From Thermoplasmata archaeon (GTDB lineage: Archaea > Thermoplasmatota > E2 > DHVEG-1), in contig QMSS01000048.1 in the NCBI GenBank assembly GCA_003649715.1, positions 1-9,685 of the forward strand: a stretch of DNA of 9,685 nucleotides, read 5' to 3'. Within the stretch, counting starts at the first letter, position 1; each line of letters starts with the position of its first letter. Under the pieces are notes generated by a model. The model made no database searches. It worked only from the letters and a program-made list of their open reading frames with translations, and was not told the origin of the DNA. The translations under genes were made by a program, and so were the position numbers. Positions 5,879-9,685 of this stretch are shown here, in pieces.

Positions 5879-6781
5879 ATGGATGATGAGATCTATGAAA
5901 AATACAGGTTAGCTGGGAAAATCGCTGCCGATGCACTAAAATATGGAGTCAGCTTAATAAAACCAGGAGTAAAACTTCTAAAAGTGGCTGATCTAGTGGA
6001 AAAACGTATAATAGAAAAAAACGCAGGTCTTGCATTCCCAGTAAACATTTCTATAAACGATTTGGCAGCTCATTTCAGCCCCAAACATAATGACACCAAC
6101 ATATTCAAAAAAGGTGATGTAGTCAAACTAGATGTAGGAGCACATATCGATGGATATATTGCTGACACTGCAACAACAGTTGAAGTCCAGACAGATAGAT
6201 ACAAAAAAATGATACAGGCATCAAGAGAGGCGCTAAACAGGGCAATATCCACAATAAAAGCAGGTATAAACATCTCCCATATAGGAGAAGTAGTAGAGAC
6301 AGCCATCTCCTCATATGGATACAAACCTATAGACAATCTAAATGGACATGGCATGAGAAGATATGTCCTACACTCTGGGGTATCTATACCAAGCATATCA
6401 GGAGAAATGAGCATAAGCAAGACGCACATCGGAGATGTATTAGCTATCGAACCCTTTGCAACAGATGGAGCCGGACATGTAATATCTGGAGAAGGAAGCA
6501 ACATCTACATATACAATGAAACCATACGATCCAGAGTAATCAGAAACCCAGGATACCGATCGCTGCTTAAAACAATAAGAGATAGATTCAAAACACTTCC
6601 ATTTGCAGAAAGATGGTGCATAGATCTCTTCCCCGACAATACCGAGTATGTACTCAAAAAACTCTCATTCTTAGGAGCAATCAAACAATACCCGCAGCTT
6701 ATAGAAATAAAACATGGCATTGTGACACAAGCAGAACATACAGTGATTGTATATGAGGATGAATGCGAGGTCATAACATGA
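5879..6781 (+). CDS. map: Methionine aminopeptidase, type II
   Basis: A 300-residue dimetal enzyme that removes initiator Met from nascent proteins with small second residues. Expected ligands are all present: D85 and D96 (KLDVGAHIDGYIADTA), H157 (NGHG), E191 (AIEPFA) and E286 (QAEHTV), plus the substrate-site H65 (AAHFSP). Spacing and length closely follow the Pyrococcus furiosus enzyme (295 residues; ligands D82, D93, H153, E187, E280). The insert of about 60 residues between the E191 loop and the C-terminal strand marks type II. The ATG overlaps the end of the YrdC gene closely (1-nt gap), so translation is probably coupled. The stop TGA shares ATGA with the creatininase-family start. The gene is complete with no missing residues. 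Confidence 0.95.
   Translation: MDDEIYEKYRLAGKIAADALKYGVSLIKPGVKLLKVADLVEKRIIEKNAGLAFPVNISINDLAAHFSPKHNDTNIFKKGDVVKLDVGAHIDGYIADTATTVEVQTDRYKKMIQASREALNRAISTIKAGINISHIGEVVETAISSYGYKPIDNLNGHGMRRYVLHSGVSIPSISGEMSISKTHIGDVLAIEPFATDGAGHVISGEGSNIYIYNETIRSRVIRNPGYRSLLKTIRDRFKTLPFAERWCIDLFPDNTEYVLKKLSFLGAIKQYPQLIEIKHGIVTQAEHTVIVYEDECEVIT
6766..6770 (+). promoter_or_regulatory. RBS selecting ATG 6778 of the creatininase-family gene
   Basis: CGAGG, inside the 3' end of map, lies 7 nt before ATG 6778, which overlaps the map stop as ATGA. An in-frame ATG at 6763 has no RBS. Confidence 0.6.
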
Positions 6782-7653
6782 AAACAAAAACTGAGGCAAA
6801 AAAAACATTGAAAAAGAAAAAAGAAAAAAAAATAATACAACTGGAAGAGCTAAGCTGGAAAAAAATAGATTCACTAAGCAGAGAAAAAACAATCTTTTTC
6901 CTCCCAATAAGCCCAATGGAAGAACATGGACCACATCTACCTGTGGGAACAGATTTTCTAACAGCAAAAGACACAGCAAAAGAAGCGATAAAAATCCTCA
7001 ACAAAAAAAAACCAGATCTAACATATATACTAATGCCTGCAATCCCGCTGGGATACAGCAAAGTTGGATCTGATTTCCCAGGCACAATATCAGCTGATAT
7101 AAAAACTATAAAAAACATTGTCTATAGCACAGTTTCATCACTTGCAAAACATGGATTCAAATACTTCCTAGTATGCACATACCATATGGAACCCGGACAT
7201 CTAAAAGGAATATATCTTGGTATGAAAAAAGCCAGCAGAAAATATGATATAAAAATATATGAACCATCTGGACCATACTTTTACAACAAAGAAGTTGAAA
7301 AACGAGAACCAAAACTCGGTTTTGACACACAAAAAGAACTACATGGAGGCTTTAGAGAAACATCTCTGATGAAATACCAATACCCATATCTTGTTGATGA
7401 GAACTATAAAGAACTGCAGAGCATCTACATAGATCTATACTCACCACGTGTAATCGGAAAAACATTTAAACAACTTGGAATAAAAGATGGATATATAGGA
7501 AGCCCTGCACGTGCAGACAGCGACTATGGACGATGGTTTTTCCAGGAGACAGTAAACCTATATGTTAGATCAGCCATTGATCTGTATGAAGGAAAAAAAC
7601 TACCGGAACTACCAAGACCCATCAAGTTATTGATAAAAACACCCTCCTTCTAA
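6778..7653 (+). CDS. Creatininase family amidohydrolase
   Basis: A 291-residue metal-dependent hydrolase of the creatininase fold, which also includes archaeal FAPy deformylase (ArfB) and MftE peptidase. Visible ligands are E48 and H50 in PMEEHGPHLP, D59 in VGTD, and an H-x-E pair (H136, E138 in YHMEPGH) that corresponds to the HYE of classical creatininases. HGGFRET (189-195) supplies the second-shell His/Glu, and GYIGSPARADSDYGR (238-252) matches the C-terminal family loop. The N-terminal 20 residues are extremely Lys-rich (KKTLKKKKEKK), unusual for the family and perhaps an RNA-binding or solubility tail. The substrate cannot be decided from sequence. Starting at 6778 gives a 4-nt overlap with map; the stop TAA overlaps the stop of the convergent caspase-like gene. 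It may be the enzyme of this operon with a yet unlinked metabolic role. Confidence 0.85.
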   Translation: MKTKTEAKKTLKKKKEKKIIQLEELSWKKIDSLSREKTIFFLPISPMEEHGPHLPVGTDFLTAKDTAKEAIKILNKKKPDLTYILMPAIPLGYSKVGSDFPGTISADIKTIKNIVYSTVSSLAKHGFKYFLVCTYHMEPGHLKGIYLGMKKASRKYDIKIYEPSGPYFYNKEVEKREPKLGFDTQKELHGGFRETSLMKYQYPYLVDENYKELQSIYIDLYSPRVIGKTFKQLGIKDGYIGSPARADSDYGRWFFQETVNLYVRSAIDLYEGKKLPELPRPIKLLIKTPSF

Positions 7654-8798
7654 CAGACAATCCTGAAATCCCCCTTGCCATAATATGTCAACTTGGATCT
7701 AAACAAAAAATTGCATATACCACCATATCCCACTATTCTACATACCCTCTCTACAGTAAATCCTCTACATAACAGTTTGAATGCCACAATCGATGACAAA
7801 CTATTAGTCCAAAAAAAAGTGTTTCGACTCCACCCAATATACACACTGGCTCCAGAGGAGAGAAATGATTTAGCCATGGAATCATCATATGCAGCATGAC
7901 ATGTTGCCATATATACTAATGAACCAGGCATAGGCACAGACTCATAGCAGTATTTTATCAAAGCTGGTGTGAATGCCACAAAACAAATCTCACCCACCAT
8001 ACCTCTAACAATCATCTTGTTTTCATACTCAAAACGATATCTATCCACCGTCTCATTAGACCATTTCTCTCCAGTGGCTATAACAACTGTGTCAGCCCTA
8101 CCATCACCATCTATATCCCAATATCCCGCATGAGTATTCATATAAATGATCTCTGCCGTCAAATTGTTTTCTATATAACCAAGATCCACGTACTCATCTG
8201 CTCTATACATCACATTGTATCCAATACTACTTAGACTATCCATTATTTTTTGACAATGCCACCTGCCATAAAGATATTGCGATGGATTGAGTACAACAGC
8301 GTCTTTTTCATCGCCACGACCATGTGTATATGCAGAAAAAACATTTGAGAGAAAATATCTATTATCATAAGTAAAAAATGGTTTATAACATTCTAGAGGA
8401 TCTATCAACAAGACATATGTTCCATCAACAAATCTTATTGTTATCGTGGTTTCAACAAGTGTTGCAAACTCAATCATAGGATGAGAATCATACCATTTCT
8501 CAAGACTATACAACAAAGAAAAACTATGCACAACAGGCAAGAATATAAAACCCATCTTAGATATGTTTTTCCTCCAAGCAGAGAGACCATATTTAACTAT
8601 TGTCTCATACTGTATCCTCTGATCAATTTGACCAAAAGATTTTTTGTACACTACACATGATTTTTTTTGAGAAAAAGATTTGACAGACAAGCTAGAGTAT
8701 GATGCCTCCACCAGGAATCCCTCGGTGAAAGATAGGCTAAGTAATATTATAGAAGAAAGAAGTGTTAGAGAGAGAATCCTCGATTCTTTAGAAAACAT
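7650..8798 (-). CDS. Secreted caspase-fold (clan CD-like) cysteine peptidase-like protein
   Basis: A 382-residue protein with a signal peptide (about 1-32: basic start, then LSLTLLSSIILLSLSF). The C-terminal half carries a putative His-Cys dyad of a caspase/gingipain-type fold: a hydrophobic strand AEIIYMNTH ending at H223, and a second strand SLVYMATC ending at C300, followed by a helix and a SGASVYIGW strand. Instead of the common HG and AC motifs it has HA and TCH. Between them is DIDGDGRAD (228-236), an EF-hand-like DxDxDGxxD loop that could bind calcium, as in calcium-dependent clan CD enzymes. The N-terminal region (about 35-170) is unrecognised and may be a propeptide. The protein ends in Cys. 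Upstream GGGAGAAC plus A6 resembles the leader of the PPC-domain gene. It converges on the creatininase-family gene with a 4-nt overlap. Peptidase activity is inferred. Confidence 0.7.
   Translation of the reverse strand: MFSKESRILSLTLLSSIILLSLSFTEGFLVEASYSSLSVKSFSQKKSCVVYKKSFGQIDQRIQYETIVKYGLSAWRKNISKMGFIFLPVVHSFSLLYSLEKWYDSHPMIEFATLVETTITIRFVDGTYVLLIDPLECYKPFFTYDNRYFLSNVFSAYTHGRGDEKDAVVLNPSQYLYGRWHCQKIMDSLSSIGYNVMYRADEYVDLGYIENNLTAEIIYMNTHAGYWDIDGDGRADTVVIATGEKWSNETVDRYRFEYENKMIVRGMVGEICFVAFTPALIKYCYESVPMPGSLVYMATCHAAYDDSMAKSFLSSGASVYIGWSRNTFFWTNSLSSIVAFKLLCRGFTVERVCRIVGYGGICNFLFRSKLTYYGKGDFRIVC
8773..8787. repeat. Inverted repeat AGAATC-CTC-GATTCT
   Basis: Six-base arms around CTC, inside codons 4-9 of the caspase-like gene and about 35-50 nt downstream of its predicted transcript start. 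The arms and 3-nt spacing are the same as the core of the palindrome at 3761-3781. Confidence 0.45.
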
Positions 8799-8804
8799 TT
8801 TTTT

Positions 8805-8853
8805 GTTCTCCCACTAATTTTAGGCAAAATGGAACACAAACATAAATATATGT
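8805..8853 (-). promoter_or_regulatory. Promoter and leader of caspase-like gene
   Basis: The minus strand has TATA-like ACATATATTTATG (8853-8841), predicting a start near 8820 and a leader of about 20 nt. GGGAGAAC (8812-8805) followed by A6 precedes the ATG at 8798, almost the same as the leader at 1490-1497. Confidence 0.5.
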
Positions 8854-8991
8854 GTATGTAAATAAAAATTTTTCTTTTGTTTCAGACTACTACTAGAGCG
8901 TACATTTATTTTGATGGCTGGTAGCTAAGATAATTATCCAATATTACAGCACAAATAATTGTTTGGGAGGTGATAAATAACAGGGGTTAAT
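8854..8991. other. Short intergenic region with 16S-tail-like sequence on the minus strand
   Basis: It follows the stop of the small secreted protein gene. On the minus strand, TTATCACCTCCC (8975-8964 region) is identical over ATCACCTCC to the 3' tail of archaeal 16S rRNA; on the plus strand it reads as a perfect Shine-Dalgarno with no gene after it. No other feature is seen. Confidence 0.35.
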
Positions 8992-9663
8992 CTATGGCGG
9001 CGTTAAATCTTGCAGCAATGATGCCAAGATAGATGATGCTATGTTTTCAAAGCATCCACCTACATTGAGACATGTGATGATGGTTATAGTAGCAATGATT
9101 AGACTCAGCACAATGGCAATTGGATAGAAAACTATGACAGTAATCAAACAACCAATTGGATTAGATGTAGAGAGCTGAAGCGGATAGATTGGTTCATCCT
9201 CCGATGAAGAACTACTAGCTTGGACCTTCTCAATGTTTTCCCTTAAAATAGATGGATTTTTTTTGACAAGGGCTAAATAGCTGTTGAACTTATTTTCGTC
9301 AACATTGTATCTATCTAAAATCTCTATGATTTTTGGAATCCTCTGGATCTTGCTGAGTAATCTATCAACAAACTCTGGTTTGTTTATAAGTAGTTTTACA
9401 GTTTTATCTATTAGATTATTTATGTAGGATCTTTTTGATAGGAATAGGTTTAATGTCTTACCCTTACCAACATAATCACACTTCACACCCTCACCAGAAT
9501 ACCTACCATCCACAAAACGATGAACCCTAACACTAAAAAGCGGCGAAACAACAGAACCACCACTACCACCAGAAACACCAGAACCAACAACAGACACAAC
9601 CGAAGACGCCAACACAACAACAAACACTACAAAAACACAACCAAACAACACACCCTTACGCAT
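8992..9663 (-). CDS. Small secreted or membrane protein with Cys-containing hydrophobic C-terminus, family not recognised
   Basis: A 223-residue protein. Residues 1-28 form a signal peptide (MRKG, then a Val/Phe-rich core). A Gly/Ser stretch (28-40) leads to PLFSVRVHRF (41-50) and CDYVGKG (62-68). Residues 78-147 look like a helical bundle of amphipathic segments (LIDKTVKLLINK, VDRLLSKIQRIPKIIEIL, ILRENIEKV). An ASSSSSEDEP linker (149-158) is followed by a 27-residue hydrophobic segment (about 171-197) bounded by C172 and C198, then C204 and an amphipathic tail. The layout of signal, body, Ser linker and hydrophobic Cys peptide could be a membrane-anchored surface protein or, less likely, a precursor of an archaeocin-like peptide. 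Codons 1-69 are strikingly G/T-rich, unlike the rest. ATG 9663 is the first Met and has GGTGG and GGGGGAA upstream. Confidence 0.65.
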   Translation of the reverse strand: MRKGVLFGCVFVVFVVVLASSVVSVVGSGVSGGSGGSVVSPLFSVRVHRFVDGRYSGEGVKCDYVGKGKTLNLFLSKRSYINNLIDKTVKLLINKPEFVDRLLSKIQRIPKIIEILDRYNVDENKFNSYLALVKKNPSILRENIEKVQASSSSSEDEPIYPLQLSTSNPIGCLITVIVFYPIAIVLSLIIATITIITCLNVGGCFENIASSILASLLQDLTPP

Positions 9664-9668
9664 AAAAA

Positions 9669-9685
9669 ACCACCAAATTCCCCCA
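9669..9685 (-). promoter_or_regulatory. RBS region of small secreted protein gene
   Basis: The minus strand reads GGGGGAATTTGGTGG before T6-ATG. GGTGG is a plausible Shine-Dalgarno, and the more distal GGGGGAA resembles the leader element of the other two signal-peptide genes. The promoter lies outside the window. Confidence 0.4.

Noticed and set aside
8994..9032. 12-codon plus-strand ORF downstream of GGAGGTGAT
   Set aside because: The Shine-Dalgarno is about 20 nt before the ATG, too far, and the ORF is antisense to the end of a credible gene.

Overview
The window looks like a piece of an AT-rich euryarchaeal chromosome, most likely from the Thermoplasmata or a related lineage. This is inferred from gene content, not from a database search. 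The evidence is an archaeal MBF1 (zinc ribbon plus HTH), a type II methionine aminopeptidase of archaeal size, a DUF1614 membrane protein, an archaeal COG1340-type coiled-coil protein, BRE/TATA-like promoters, GAGG-type ribosome binding sites and some TTG starts. No rRNA, tRNA, CRISPR array, transposase or integrase was found.

Layout. (1) 1-1484, minus: a secreted protein cut by the left edge, with a signal peptide, two PPC-like beta domains, a Pro-rich linker and a third module that is still open at base 1. Its promoter region carries three tandem 11-bp TTTGATCA repeats. (2) 1847-2461, minus, and 2745-3458, plus: a divergent pair, a nicotianamine-synthase-like SAM methyltransferase and a seven-helix DUF1614 protein. 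(3) 3459-3853: a gene-poor stretch with an orphan TATA/Shine-Dalgarno/16-codon ORF/T-run unit, a BRE/TATA promoter and a 21-bp perfect palindrome. (4) 3854-7653, plus: a tight five-gene operon, COG1340 coiled coil, MBF1, YrdC/Sua5 threonylcarbamoyl-AMP synthase, methionine aminopeptidase and a creatininase-family amidohydrolase. (5) 7650-8798, minus: a secreted caspase-fold (clan CD-like) protein that converges on the operon so that the two stop codons overlap. (6) 8992-9663, minus: a small secreted or membrane protein whose first 69 codons have an extreme G/T-rich composition.

Functionally, the operon is about translation: MBF1 is a ribosome and transcription associated factor, YrdC makes the intermediate for t6A37 on ANN-decoding tRNAs (including initiator tRNA), and MetAP removes the initiator Met. 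The roles of the coiled-coil and creatininase-like members are open. Both flanks are extracytoplasmic: three signal-peptide genes on the minus strand, all with a GGGRGAA leader element that the internal cytoplasmic genes do not have.

The best leads are the tandem TTTGATCA array, the AGAATC-N3-GATTCT inverted repeat found at two loci (operon leader and 5' end of the caspase-like gene), the caspase-like protein with a calcium-loop-like motif between its His and Cys, the G/T-rich signal module joined to an unrelated-looking body, and the orphan mini-unit at 3472-3561.
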